Assembly (NCBI RefSeq): GCF_037023755.1 | Contig: NZ_CP146100.1 | Location: 932,501 to 996,500 of the forward strand | Length of the DNA: 64,000 bases | DNA from: Saccharopolyspora sp. SCSIO 74807 | GTDB taxonomy: Bacteria; Actinomycetota; Actinomycetes; Mycobacteriales; Pseudonocardiaceae | Direction of reading: 5' to 3' | Part shown: piece after piece, positions 54,223-63,484 of the stretch | How the letters are laid out: the number at the start of each line of letters is the position of its first letter | How positions within the stretch are numbered: the first letter of the stretch is position 1 | Translations under genes and position numbers: made by a program | The notes under the pieces: model-generated | The model's input: only the letters and a program-made list of their open reading frames with translations | Databases searched by the model: none | Told to the model about the DNA's origin: nothing

Positions 54223-55068
54223 ATGACCCCGGATCTGCTCGCCGCCGGTGCGTGCGGCCTGGCACTAGCTGTTGCGGTGTTGCTCGTCCGGATGGGACGC
54301 ACCGGGGTTCCGCAGCATCGATCGCTGCGGCTGGCACGGTGGTCCCCGCGGTGGCTGCGGCTCGGCGCTAACGGGCTGGTATTGGGTGCGGGCGCGTGGT
54401 GGGCGACCGGATGGCCCGTGGCCACGGTGATCGTCACCGCCGCCACCGTGGGCTTGCCGCGCGTGCTCGCTCCGACCGCGGCCAAAGAAGCCATCGCCCG
54501 CGCCGAAGCCCTGGCGACCTGGACCCGACGGCTCGGAGACCTGCTCTCCTCCGGTGCCGGAGGGCTCTCGCAGGCGATCACACGCTCTGCGGCCACCGCG
54601 CCCGAGCCCTTGACGGGACCCGTGCAGCGCCTCGCTGACCAGCTCCGCACCGACGGCACCGAGGCGGCGCTACGTGCCTTCGCCGACGAACTCGCCGATC
54701 CCGCTGTCGACGCGGTCGTGCTCGCCCTGCTGCTGCGGCTGCGCGCAGGCGGCCGCGGCCTGGCGGACCTCCTGCACCACCACGCCGACGCGCAGGCCCG
54801 GGAGGTCGCCGCCCGACGCCAGGTCGAGGCCGACCGAGCCAAACCCCGCACCACCGTGCGCTGCCTGATCGCCATCACCGTGGTCATGCTCGGCGGGCTG
54901 GTGGCCTTCGCCGGGCACTACCTGGCCCCGTTTTCCACCGCGACCGGGCAAGCCGCGCTGGTCGTGATCGCCGCGCTCGGGGCCGGATCGATCGCATGGA
55001 TGCACCGCATCACCACCCCACCAGCCATCCAGCGCTACCTCATCACCGGGGAAAGGGGCAAGGCATGA
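54223..55068 (+). CDS. TadB-like inner-membrane platform protein (T2SS F domain)
   Basis: 281 aa. Helices at the N-terminus (~1-20, 50-75) and at ~215-260 flank a cytoplasmic F domain with WTRRLGDLLSSGAGGLSQAI and AGGRGLADLLHHHADAQARE. Together with TadC it forms the membrane platform driven by TadA. Next gene overlaps by 4 bases. Confidence 0.9.
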   Translation: MTPDLLAAGACGLALAVAVLLVRMGRTGVPQHRSLRLARWSPRWLRLGANGLVLGAGAWWATGWPVATVIVTAATVGLPRVLAPTAAKEAIARAEALATWTRRLGDLLSSGAGGLSQAITRSAATAPEPLTGPVQRLADQLRTDGTEAALRAFADELADPAVDAVVLALLLRLRAGGRGLADLLHHHADAQAREVAARRQVEADRAKPRTTVRCLIAITVVMLGGLVAFAGHYLAPFSTATGQAALVVIAALGAGSIAWMHRITTPPAIQRYLITGERGKA

Positions 55069-55940
55069 TCACGCTCGGAATCGTGCTCGGCTTGCTGGCC
55101 GGTACCGGACTCGCCACCGGCCTCGTTGCCACCGTTCCGGCAGGCAGGCTCGATCTCGTCGCCGCGCTCCACCACGCCACCCGCACCGCACCGGGCCCTG
55201 CCGCGGGATCAGGCGGTGCTGTCGTCGCCCGGCTCACCGCCTTGGCCCGCCGTGGGCAGCATCCCTGGTTCGCGCTTCCCGAGGCGGACCTGGATCTGCT
55301 GGAACTCGCTCCCGAGCAGTACCTCGCCCGGCGCCTGCGCGCGGCCGCACTGGGACTCGCGGCCGGGGCCGTGCTCGGGGTACTCGGTTTCGTCGCCGAA
55401 GTGCTTCCGGCCGCAGTTGCGGTGCTGTGCGCACTCGCCGGCGCCGCAACAGGCGGGATGCTGCCGTATGTCCAGGTCCGCGACGCCGCCAAGCAGCGCC
55501 GCGATGCCTACCGGCGGGTGTTGGCGGTCTATCTCGATCTCGTCGCGCAGGAGCGTAGTGCGGGGCGCGCGGCTACCCCGGCGTTGCGGGAAGCCGCTGA
55601 GGTCAGCGATCACCCGCTGCTGGTGCGCATCCGCGCCACTGTGACTCGGGCGCACCGCCTCGGGCACACCCCGTGGGACGCGCTGCGCGACCTCGGCACG
55701 CGGCTGCGGGTGCCGGAACTGGTCGATGTCGCCGACCTCGCCGACACCGCCGCCGACGGCGCCGCCATCGCCACCAGCCTGCACACCAAAGCCACCTCCC
55801 TACGGCAAGCCGCCCTCAGCGACGACACCACCACAGCGAACGCACGCAGCGAAAAACTCACCATCCCCGTCGCACTGCTCATGCTCGCCTTCCTCGGCCT
55901 GCTGCTGTACCCGACCACCGCCGCACTCCTGAACTCCTAA
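55065..55940 (+). CDS. TadC-like inner-membrane platform protein (T2SS F domain)
   Basis: 291 aa, four hydrophobic helices and an F domain with RVLAVYLDLVAQERSAGRAA, HTPWDALRDLGTRLRVPELV and ARSEKLTIPVALLMLAF. Overlaps tadB by ATGA. Typical partner of TadB in Flp pilus systems. Confidence 0.9.
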   Translation: MITLGIVLGLLAGTGLATGLVATVPAGRLDLVAALHHATRTAPGPAAGSGGAVVARLTALARRGQHPWFALPEADLDLLELAPEQYLARRLRAAALGLAAGAVLGVLGFVAEVLPAAVAVLCALAGAATGGMLPYVQVRDAAKQRRDAYRRVLAVYLDLVAQERSAGRAATPALREAAEVSDHPLLVRIRATVTRAHRLGHTPWDALRDLGTRLRVPELVDVADLADTAADGAAIATSLHTKATSLRQAALSDDTTTANARSEKLTIPVALLMLAFLGLLLYPTTAALLNS

Positions 55941-55960
55941 CCCGTCGAAAGGCACCGGCC

Positions 55961-56203
55961 ATGCCACGCACCACCCCCGCCCGCCTCACCCACGCCGCCT
56001 GGTACCTGGTTCTGCCCCTGGTCTGGGCACTCGCCGACACCGTCACCTGCGCCCGAGACCGCGCGCGACGCCTCGCGGTCGACGACCGCGGTTCCGAAAC
56101 CGTCGAAAAGGCCGTGATCACCGCGCTCGTGCTCGGACTCGCCCTCGGCCTGGCCGGAGTGATCACCGCCGTCGTGCACAAATACCAAGGCCAAATCCAC
56201 TAA
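55961..56203 (+). CDS. Flp-type small pilin candidate
   Basis: 80 aa. Basic N-terminus, one hydrophobic segment near residues 14-26, then DDRGSETVEKAVITALVLGL ALGLAGVITAVV: a Flp-like G/xE(x)E pattern before a single C-terminal helix. A charged/hydrophobic pilin-like layout fits processing by the A24 peptidase. GAAAGG 8 bases before ATG. Two TadE-like genes follow. Confidence 0.75.
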   Translation: MPRTTPARLTHAAWYLVLPLVWALADTVTCARDRARRLAVDDRGSETVEKAVITALVLGLALGLAGVITAVVHKYQGQIH

Positions 56204-56212
56204 GGACACCCC

Positions 56213-56620
56213 ATGACCGTCCACACCAGACACCTCAGTCCGGAGCGGGGTTCGGAGACCGTGGAAACCGCCGTGCTCGTCGGCCTCGCGCTGGTACTGC
56301 TGGTCTCGGTCGTGCAGGCCGGATTGTGGTGGCACACCCGCACCCTGTGCCTGCACGCCGCCGCCACCGGCCTGCAAACCGCCCGCACCCTGCACGCCAC
56401 CCCAGGATCCGGCCAGCGAGCCGCCGCCGAGTTCCTCAACCGCGCACCCAGCGCCGCCACCGACCCCGTCACTAGGGTCTCGGCCACCAGCAGCGACGTC
56501 GTCGTCGAAGTCTCCGCGACCGCACCCCGCGTGCTGCCGATCCCCGGCCTGGAGTTCCGCCTCACCCAAGCCGCCAGTGCTACCCGCGAAGCCTTCACCA
56601 CCCCGGGAGGCACCCCATGA
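56213..56620 (+). CDS. TadE-like pseudopilin
   Basis: 135 aa. RGSETVETAVLVGLALVLLV, a TadE-type GSxxVE motif before a transmembrane helix, then a periplasmic-type beta-rich tail. Minor pilin role inferred. Confidence 0.85.
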   Translation: MTVHTRHLSPERGSETVETAVLVGLALVLLVSVVQAGLWWHTRTLCLHAAATGLQTARTLHATPGSGQRAAAEFLNRAPSAATDPVTRVSATSSDVVVEVSATAPRVLPIPGLEFRLTQAASATREAFTTPGGTP

Positions 56621-57042
56621 AATCCCCGGCAAGCGAGCGGGGTTCGGCCAGTATCGAACTGGCCGTGCTCACACCGGTCGTGCTGCTGGTGCTGGCGGTC
56701 GTCGTCGCCGCGGGACGCCTCGTGACCGCGCACGCGAGCCTGGACACCGCCACCGCCGCAGCCGCCCGCGCCGCCACCCTTGCCCGCACCGCACCGGCGG
56801 CCCAGGCGGCGGCGCACCGCGCCACCGAACACACCCTCGACCAATATGGCCTGCACTGCACCCAGCAGAAGACCACTGTGGACACTGGTGCCTTCACCAC
56901 CGCACCGGGCCAGACCGCGACCGTGACGGTGACCGCCTCCTGCACTGTGCCACTGGCCGACCTCACGCCCGGGATGCCGGGCAGTGTGCGGCTTTCCAGC
57001 GAGTTCGCCAGCCCCCTGGACCCGTACCGGGAGCGCACATGA
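56617..57042 (+). CDS. TadE-like pseudopilin
   Basis: 141 aa. ERGSASIELAVLTPVVLLVL is the TadE motif and helix; exported region has paired cysteines (HCTQQK, ASCTV) that could form a disulfide. Start overlaps the previous stop (ATGA). Confidence 0.88.
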   Translation: MKSPASERGSASIELAVLTPVVLLVLAVVVAAGRLVTAHASLDTATAAAARAATLARTAPAAQAAAHRATEHTLDQYGLHCTQQKTTVDTGAFTTAPGQTATVTVTASCTVPLADLTPGMPGSVRLSSEFASPLDPYRERT

Positions 57043-57452
57043 CCACCAACCCGAACGAGCGCGAACGCGGGTCGATCACCTTGCTGGTCGCCGTGCTGCT
57101 GCCGTGCCTGCTGCTGGTGCTGGCATTGGTGGTCGACGGGGCCGACCGGATGCGCGCACTGGCCCGCGCCGACGCGGTTGCGGCCGAGGCCGCCCGCGCG
57201 GCCCTGACCGCTCTCGACACGCGCTCTGCTCAGATCACGCTCGACGCCGGACAGGCCCGCAACGCCGCGCAGGCCGCATTGACCGCTACCGGGCACCGCG
57301 GCGAGATACGCCTGGATGGTCGCATCGTGCAGGTGACCGTGGCGCATTCCGAACCCGCCGCCATCGGGCTGCTCGGGGCAACCCACGAGGTCACCGGGCG
57401 CGCGGACGCCGAACTCGGCATCGGCACCAGCACGCCGGGACGCGCGCCATGA
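57039..57452 (+). CDS. TadG/TadE-like protein (Rv3660c-type helicase-neighbour family)
   Basis: 137 aa. RERGSITLLVAVLLPCLLLV LALVVDGADRM is the TadG-type N-terminal helix, followed by RALARADAVAAEAARAALTA. Short compared with full TadG (which carries a VWA domain), so it is a minor pilin-like protein. Overlaps its upstream neighbour by 4 bases. Confidence 0.8.
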   Translation: MTTNPNERERGSITLLVAVLLPCLLLVLALVVDGADRMRALARADAVAAEAARAALTALDTRSAQITLDAGQARNAAQAALTATGHRGEIRLDGRIVQVTVAHSEPAAIGLLGATHEVTGRADAELGIGTSTPGRAP

Positions 57453-60298
57453 TCTCGACGGTTCTTCGCCGCGTGGCCGCCGTGCTCGGCATCCTGCTAC
57501 TGGTCACCGTGATGCCCACGGTGCTGGTGCTCTGCACCCGGTGGTTCGACTGGCCCGAGCTCACCTGGCCACCACTACAGTCCGGATTCCTCGGCGAGTT
57601 CTCGCCCACGGATTTCCAAGCCTGGCTAGTGGCCACGTACCACGAAAGCCGCCTCAGCCTTGGTACGGAAGGGCTGCTGCTGGCGAGTGGCCTGCTGGCG
57701 CTCTGGGGAACCTGGCTAACGATGATCTGGTGTCTGGTCGCCGACACCGCGGCCGTGCTGCGGTTCGGCGCTCGTCGCCTGCGCGAGCACGGTCCCCACA
57801 GTGTCCGTGGCTGGGTCACCGCGCTGGTCACCAGCACCGTCCTCGTCGGTACGGCCGGTCCCAGCCTCGCCTCGACTCTCCCCGCACATCCGGTGGCGGC
57901 CAGTGCTCCCCGCCACCCCAGCGGCCCGCAACGCGCTCCCGAACCGCTGCGTGCCGCACCGGAGGCGGGCGGGCACCACGATGGTCCGCCTGCCTCCGGT
58001 CCCATGCTGCGCACCCACCGCGGCGATTCGCTGTGGGAGCTTGCGAAAATCCACCTCGGTGACGGGAATCGGTGGGGCGAGATCACCGATCTCAACCCGC
58101 ATCTCTCGCCCGAGCCGCAGTTCCTCCGTGCCGGGGACTGGCTGCGGATGCCCGACGACGCCGTGCGCATCGAGCCCGCTCCCCTGCCCGACGGGGTCCG
58201 GTGGATCACCGTGACCGAGGGCGACACCCTCTCGGGCCTCGCCCAGCAGCACCTCGGCGACCCCGACCGGTGGGGCGAGATCTTCGACCTCAACCGTGGC
58301 CGTACCCAAGACGCCGACCGCACCCTGCGACGCCCCGGCTTCCTCATGCCTGGCTGGCGCCTCGCGATCCCACCTGCCCACGCCGAAACCGAGCGGTCTC
58401 CCGCACCGGCCGTGCCTGCGCCTGACATCCCGCAGCCGCCGCAGCAGCAGCCGCCGTCGCCGGACACCGCTAACAGCACTGAGGCTGAGGGGGCTGTCGG
58501 TCCTGCGATCACGCTGCCGACCGGTGGTCTGGTTGCGGCCGGCCTGGCCGTGGCGGTCGCACTCGGGATGGTTCTGCAACGTCGTCGACGCCGGCGCACC
58601 TACCTCCCCGGTAGCGGTGACCGCACTCCGCCGCCCGAGCCCGCGCCGGTGGTGCGCCACCTTCGGCTGGCCGAGGACCGCGCCGTCGTGACCGGCGAGG
58701 AACCCGACCTCGCCGAGCCGGTCACCGTGCACTCCGACGAGAACGACACCACCGGAGCCCAGCCGCATGCGAAGGCGGTCTCCGCACTCGCCATGGAGGT
58801 CGGTGTCGGCGACGGCCGGTCCCGCGCGCTCGACCTCGCCGCGCTCCACGGGCTGGGACTTACCGGAGCCGGCGCCGAAGCCACCGCCCGCGCACTGCTG
58901 GTGCACCTGCTCGGCACCACCCACGCCGCCGTGCTCATCCCCCAGCACGACGCCCGCGCCCTGATCGGCGACGACCCGCCCACCTCGGCCCGGCTGCACA
59001 TCACCGGCGACCTCGACGAAGCCCTCGCGACGCTCGCCGACCGGTCCGACACCGACCAACGGCAGGACATCGCGCTGGTCGCCAGCCTCGACCACGTCCC
59101 TCAGCACCTGGCGACCGCGCTGGCCCCGAGCGGGATTGCGGGCATCCTGCTCGGCGACCACCCCACGGGCGCCACGGTGCGTGTGCGCGCCGACGGCCTC
59201 GTCACCGCCACCAGCCCCGCCCTGAACGAGCTGAACGGCACCCGGATGTTCCACCTCAACGCCACCGATACCCGCGACCTGATCGACCTGCTCACCGACA
59301 CCGACGACACCGCTGAACCCACCGCCGTGGACCACGCCGTCTCCCCCGAACCCGGCAACCACGACGCCCCGACCGCGCCCGCGGGAAACGCTCAGCTCCC
59401 CACGCTGCCGGACAGCACGCCGATCAACGACGAACACGACGAGCCCGGCAGCGCCGATCAGGCTCCGGACACCGAGCCAGCCCCGGCCACCGACCATCCC
59501 GAAAGCTCGAACCGCCCCCTGCATCTCGCGGTGTTCGGCCCGCCCACGCTGACCTGGCACACCTCCCACGGCACCAGCCACGACCTCACCACCGCGCTCG
59601 CCCCAAAACACAAAGCGCTGCTGGTGTTCCTCGCCCTGCACCCCCGCGGGGCCTCCCGGGAAGCCATGCGCGACGCGCTCTGGCCCGACTCCCGGGGATC
59701 GCGGCCCTACAACGCCTTCTACGCCGCGCTGTCCCAACTCCGCAAAACCGTCACCGACGCCACCGACGAAGGGGCCGACGACCTCGTCCTCCACGACGAC
59801 GAGACCGTCACCCTCAACCCGAACCTCGTCACCGTCGACTACTGGCAGTTCGACCAGGCCGAGCAAGACCAACGCCGCGCGGCCCCCAAGCAACAACGGC
59901 TCGACGCCTGCTCCCGCATCATCGCGCTCTACCGCGGTCACCTCGCCGCCGGCCACTCAACGCTCTGGCTCGACGCGCCCCGCGAAGCCACCCACCGCAC
60001 CACCATCGACGCCGTCACCACGCTGGCCGACCACTACCGGACCAGCGATCCACAACGACGGCTCCAACTCCTCGAACACGCCAGAACGTTGAGCCCGGAA
60101 AACGAACACCTCTACCGCGACATCATTCGAACCCAGGCCCAACTCGGACACACCGATGCCATCCCTCGCACCCTTCACCTTCTCACCCACACCCTCGCCA
60201 ACATCGGCGAACGCCCCGAGGCCACTACCCTCACTCTCGCCCGCACGCTCCAAACCACACCGCCCACACCCACCAAAACCCGGCAGTGCGATCAGTAA
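57449..60298 (+). CDS. Membrane LysM protein with C-terminal BTAD (SARP-like) domain
   Basis: 949 aa. Three hydrophobic segments before residue 150, two LysM domains (~185-235 with HRGDSLWELAKIHLGD; ~250-310 with VTEGDTLSGLAQQHLGD), a further helix (~352-378) and an R-rich stretch, a long variable middle, then (about 690-940) a winged-helix-like start LHLAVFGPPTLTWH, KALLVFLALHPRGASREAMR and BTAD repeats (HLAAGHSTLWLDAPREA). LysM would bind peptidoglycan outside; BTAD is a cytoplasmic regulatory fold. Such architecture closes many actinobacterial Tad loci. Last gene before the terminator. Confidence 0.92.
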   Translation: MISTVLRRVAAVLGILLLVTVMPTVLVLCTRWFDWPELTWPPLQSGFLGEFSPTDFQAWLVATYHESRLSLGTEGLLLASGLLALWGTWLTMIWCLVADTAAVLRFGARRLREHGPHSVRGWVTALVTSTVLVGTAGPSLASTLPAHPVAASAPRHPSGPQRAPEPLRAAPEAGGHHDGPPASGPMLRTHRGDSLWELAKIHLGDGNRWGEITDLNPHLSPEPQFLRAGDWLRMPDDAVRIEPAPLPDGVRWITVTEGDTLSGLAQQHLGDPDRWGEIFDLNRGRTQDADRTLRRPGFLMPGWRLAIPPAHAETERSPAPAVPAPDIPQPPQQQPPSPDTANSTEAEGAVGPAITLPTGGLVAAGLAVAVALGMVLQRRRRRRTYLPGSGDRTPPPEPAPVVRHLRLAEDRAVVTGEEPDLAEPVTVHSDENDTTGAQPHAKAVSALAMEVGVGDGRSRALDLAALHGLGLTGAGAEATARALLVHLLGTTHAAVLIPQHDARALIGDDPPTSARLHITGDLDEALATLADRSDTDQRQDIALVASLDHVPQHLATALAPSGIAGILLGDHPTGATVRVRADGLVTATSPALNELNGTRMFHLNATDTRDLIDLLTDTDDTAEPTAVDHAVSPEPGNHDAPTAPAGNAQLPTLPDSTPINDEHDEPGSADQAPDTEPAPATDHPESSNRPLHLAVFGPPTLTWHTSHGTSHDLTTALAPKHKALLVFLALHPRGASREAMRDALWPDSRGSRPYNAFYAALSQLRKTVTDATDEGADDLVLHDDETVTLNPNLVTVDYWQFDQAEQDQRRAAPKQQRLDACSRIIALYRGHLAAGHSTLWLDAPREATHRTTIDAVTTLADHYRTSDPQRRLQLLEHARTLSPENEHLYRDIIRTQAQLGHTDAIPRTLHLLTHTLANIGERPEATTLTLARTLQTTPPTPTKTRQCDQ

Positions 60299-60357
60299 GT
60301 CCTCAACGGCCCCACCAACGCAGGCAGTACCGGCGGAGGGGCCAGCAGACAAAGGAT

Positions 60358-60382
60358 CCCCTCGGCGGGAGAAGCCGAGGGG
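60358..60382 (+). terminator. Intrinsic terminator of the Tad operon
   Basis: Perfect 9-bp stem CCCCTCGGC/GCCGAGGGG, 7-base loop, then TTCCTG; 60 bases after the last stop of the operon. Confidence 0.85.
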
Positions 60383-60603
60383 TTCCTGACAATGCCCGGA
60401 AACAGGTTGCTACTAGTATCCTGACGTCGACACACTAACGCAGAGAACCGCGAGTTCCTGCGGGCCGCACCCTCCCGCCCTCCACGCCTAAGACAGCAGC
60501 TGAAGCCTCACGGTTTCGCCACCGCGGACACCGGCCCGCCATGGGCTTGCCTGACGCTCTCCCGCGCCGCCACCGAGAGCATCTCCCTGGTACCTGCGCG
60601 CCT

Positions 60604-60651
60604 ACTCATCTACCTACTCATGCGCCCACTCATGCGCTCACTCATCTACCC
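60604..60651. repeat. Four 12-bp tandem repeats starting ACTCAT
   Basis: ACTCATCTACCT, ACTCATGCGCCC, ACTCATGCGCTC and ACTCATCTACCC follow each other with exact 12-base period (60604, 60616, 60628, 60640). First six bases identical in all copies. Iteron-like, but only four copies. Confidence 0.75.
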
Positions 60652-61341
60652 GATAAGCAGGAAGCCCCCTCGCGCGACGTTGTCGCAGGTCAGCGCGCCG
60701 CTGGCCCTTCCTGAATCTACCCAGCCTCGGTACCCCACGGGAATTTGTTGACGACTGGGAGGGAATATGAGGGAGCGGAACAATAAACAGTGCGGGCAAT
60801 CATGTGCACCAATGAGCTCTGATTGGAGAGACCAGAACTTCACCTGCGAAGGTTCTGTCCATCGATTCCTTTTAGCCGGTTCTCGGTTGATCACTTCATT
60901 CACCTCGCTCCTCGCTCGGCAGGTGCAAGCGCCAGCAGTTCGATTCAATTTGTTGATCATTTTCACTACACCAACATCCTTCGTAGGGTTGACAAATTGG
61001 ATACGTTCAGTACTTCCGCCATCAGTCAACGATGCGCATCTCTGTCAATAAGTCGAACAGGCGTCAAGCGATCCGCGCGCACCTTGCGCCTGCCACAAAG
61101 GTGAGCCAGGCAAGGCGGGCGTCCTTCACTTCCGCAGCTTCCCGCCTTCCCGCGCACGCGCACCCGCGCGTAAGGCGTCGGACACCCCCTTCTCTGCCGC
61201 CGAGTGACGCTGTCTGCGCCTTGCAGCCACACGGACGGCAAGCGGCACCGAAAGGCTCCAACGCCGCACAGCGGGACGCTGAACTGGCCTTTCGCGGAAA
61301 TATAACGGCGAGATAACGGACGCTCGCCACCCCTTGCGGAG
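60652..61341. other. Lower-GC intergenic region, no gene supported
   Basis: Noticeably less GC-rich than the flanks. Frames such as the one reading toward 60646 on the minus strand have no family features. Likely non-coding accessory DNA or lost genes. Confidence 0.45.
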
Positions 61342-61380
61342 TGTCCTGTTTAGGTGTGTAATAGACACATCAGCAGGACA
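61342..61380. promoter_or_regulatory. Nested inverted repeats
   Basis: Outer arms TGTCCTG/CAGGACA (61342-61348, 61374-61380) enclose inner arms TGTGT/ACACA (61355-61359, 61365-61369) around AATAG. Could be a regulatory hairpin or operator upstream of the phage-like small genes. Confidence 0.55.
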
Positions 61381-62044
61381 GACCGAAGAGGAAGCGATGA
61401 GGACCGGGGCACGGCGTCCCTGCGAGTCGCCTTCCGCGGAGGAACGGCCGGCTGAGACCAGAGAAGTCCCCGTAAAGCGCGGGCAACGGCTTGGGCCGTG
61501 CGGACAGCAGCGAACCCGTGCAGAGCGGAATGGTGAACGACGCGTAGCCAAACGCTCATTCCTTCCTGGGATGTGTAGTAACTGCGCTTGCAGCGCCATT
61601 CGTATAGCTCTTGCTCAAAGCGGAGAAGCGCGCACAAATGGCATTCCTGCCCGGAGTGCCCCCAAGATAACTTCATGGTGGTCTAGCACCGAAAGACGTC
61701 ACGATGCGTGGGCGTTCGGGCTGTTTTAGGCGGTTGCCGACATTGGACGATTCACGGCTGGAGAATGTCACTCTCGCCCGTCCATAGCACGCTAATCCTT
61801 ACGGGCATGGTTCCCTGCATCGTGCGCTAGACACAACGGAATTCCCACGTTCGGCACCGTGGAGAGATTCAGGGAATGTGCTGTCAGCGGCGACATGTGC
61901 CCGTGTGCGATGCGTATTGCACGGACTCAGGATGCGTCCCCTTTGCGACATCCGCGCATGGCACGTGTCGCCGTCTGACACCAGCTCACAACTGGCCTGA
62001 ATCACTGGAGACATGCCCAACGGAAACGAAAGGAAGTGTCCGAA
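61381..62044. other. Region with only a weak 110-codon frame
   Basis: An ATG at 61397 opens a frame to 61729 rich in Arg/Ser with CSNCAC; no family and no bias, so not called. Nothing else recognisable. Confidence 0.4.
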
Positions 62045-62203
62045 GTGAGCCGTAAGGACTTTGTCGCCATTGCCGAGTCCGTTCGCGAGTCTGTGTCCAC
62101 AGATGACGATCGGAAAGAACTGGCAGACCGGCTCGCGAACTACTTTGCGAGTGTCAATCCCCGATTCGACCGGGACCGTTTTTTCGCCGCGTGCGGACTC
62201 TGA
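62045..62203 (+). CDS. 52-residue phage/plasmid-type small protein
   Basis: GTG with AAAGGAAG upstream; product MSRKDFVAIAESVRESVSTD through LADRLANYFASVNPRFDRDR to FFAACGL. The ending NPRFDRxRFxxACG is a pattern met in small proteins of actinobacteriophages and conjugative elements; function unknown. Confidence 0.7.
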   Translation: MSRKDFVAIAESVRESVSTDDDRKELADRLANYFASVNPRFDRDRFFAACGL

Positions 62204-62263
62204 CCATTCCGCCACTGGCCACGATTCACGCAAGCGACAGCCCGCAGCATAGAGAGGTGCGTC

Positions 62264-63025
62264 ATGGACGAGATCAAGGTTCAGCTTTCCGATGATGCCG
62301 CGCGGTGGTTCGGCCAGAACTACCGATACACCGAATGGGACGCTGACGATTTCGCACGCGATCACGACTGGTCCGGTTTCGATTTCGTTACCGGTTCCGA
62401 TGGGGAACCCCTGGTTGTCCCGGGCGAGTACGTGTTCGGGCACCTGTGCTCTCACCTGCTGGAGGCGTCGAACGCGCAGGCTGCAGCCGCGATCATGAAA
62501 GAGGCCGCACCCGGGAAGGCATCCGAGTTCCACGGGGTGTTGGCCTACGACTACGCGGACAAGGCCGCACGGGAGGCCGCCGAACGCATCGGCGCTTTCC
62601 TGGCTGGCTATCCGGTCCTCAACGATGAGGACTTCGACCAGCGGGAGCGGGACGCGGCGATCTCGGCGCTGACCGACTGCTACGACGTGCCCGACGAGAT
62701 CGCCGGCGACGTCGCCGCGGCCCTGTCCGACGACGGACAGAGCCTGTGTACCGACTGCAGTAGCTGGGACCTCGACCGGATCAGGGAACACCTGGGCTAC
62801 CGCGAGTGCGCCGAGTGCGACGGGTACATCAAGACCAGCCACGATCAGCCGCTGCACTACGAGTGCGCGGAGTTCTACGAAGAAGCGGACTGCGAGTGCG
62901 TCTCCCTCCTCGTCGATACCCACCGACACAACGGTGTCGTGACGACGTGGGCAGACGTGCGGGAAACACTGCGCGGCTGCGAACACTGCTACTCGCAGGT
63001 TCTTCCCTACGGGAAAACCGCCTGA
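62264..63025 (+). CDS. Hypothetical Cys-rich protein
   Basis: 253 aa. Acidic, helical first half (EIKVQLSDDAARWFGQNYRY, YADKAAREAAERIGAFLAG), cysteine-rich second half: SLCTDCSSWDLDRIREHLGY, RECAECDGYIKT, CECVSLL and CEHCYSQV, with CxxC pairs that could bind zinc. I do not recognise a family. Composition and position fit the plasmid/phage-like block. GAGAGG before the ATG. Confidence 0.65.
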   Translation: MDEIKVQLSDDAARWFGQNYRYTEWDADDFARDHDWSGFDFVTGSDGEPLVVPGEYVFGHLCSHLLEASNAQAAAAIMKEAAPGKASEFHGVLAYDYADKAAREAAERIGAFLAGYPVLNDEDFDQRERDAAISALTDCYDVPDEIAGDVAAALSDDGQSLCTDCSSWDLDRIREHLGYRECAECDGYIKTSHDQPLHYECAEFYEEADCECVSLLVDTHRHNGVVTTWADVRETLRGCEHCYSQVLPYGKTA

Positions 63026-63075
63026 CACACCCAGTTTCGCGCGAGCCATCTTCGTTTGATTGTGAGGGTCATGGA

Positions 63076-63312
63076 ATGTTGTACGCGGTCGCCATTGATG
63101 CCCAGCACGCCAGGAGCGGAAAGCCCCGTCGGGGCTTTCTGGTCTACGCGGCGACGGGCGAGGTTCGCGGGTTCGCCGACGGTCGCTACCGCGGTTCCGC
63201 CGCGCTGCGTGCTGTCGAGAAAGCGACCGGCGAGGCCGTCAGGGAACTGTGTTCTCTTCGGGTCACGCCTGCCGAATACCGGGAAGCAATGCGGCAACCG
63301 GTCCAGTTCTGA
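63076..63312 (+). CDS. Small hypothetical protein
   Basis: 78 aa, GAGGGTC before the ATG. LYAVAIDAQHARSGKPRRGF, LVYAATGEVRGFADGRYRGS, REAMRQPVQF. Short beta-rich sequence with no family. A terminator-like hairpin lies inside its coding region (63119-63139). Confidence 0.55.
   Translation: MLYAVAIDAQHARSGKPRRGFLVYAATGEVRGFADGRYRGSAALRAVEKATGEAVRELCSLRVTPAEYREAMRQPVQF
63119..63139 (+). terminator. Terminator-like hairpin inside a small gene
   Basis: Perfect 9-bp stem GAAAGCCCC/GGGGCTTTC with a 3-base loop, then TGGTC; coincides with codons for GKPRRGF. May be an attenuator, a processing site or chance. Confidence 0.45.
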
Positions 63313-63484
63313 TGTCCTTTCGCCTGTCCGCAGAGGCTAGCGGGGGTGCAGCTCCCCCGACAGGCGCCACGTCCCGCAATCGCACGGTGTAGGTGAACGC
63401 TGATTTCGCCTACACCGTGCGGCGGAACGAATCCAGTTCATTGATCACACCGAAGCACCCGCACTCTTTTGGGGAGGTATTCGC

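Noticed and set aside
60946-60956. tRNA T-loop-like GTTCGATTC
   Set aside because: No acceptor stem, anticodon or D-arm around it.
60646-61029. Minus-strand 127-codon open frame
   Set aside because: No family pattern, no convincing ribosome binding site and low-complexity start; sits in a lower-GC non-coding stretch over a tandem repeat.
61397-61729. Plus-strand 110-codon frame with CSNCAC
   Set aside because: Arg/Ser-rich with no coding bias or homolog pattern; kept only as a note.
61799-63049. Minus-strand 416-codon open frame
   Set aside because: Antisense of the 62264 gene; the plus-strand frame has a ribosome binding site and Cys motifs, so this is a shadow.
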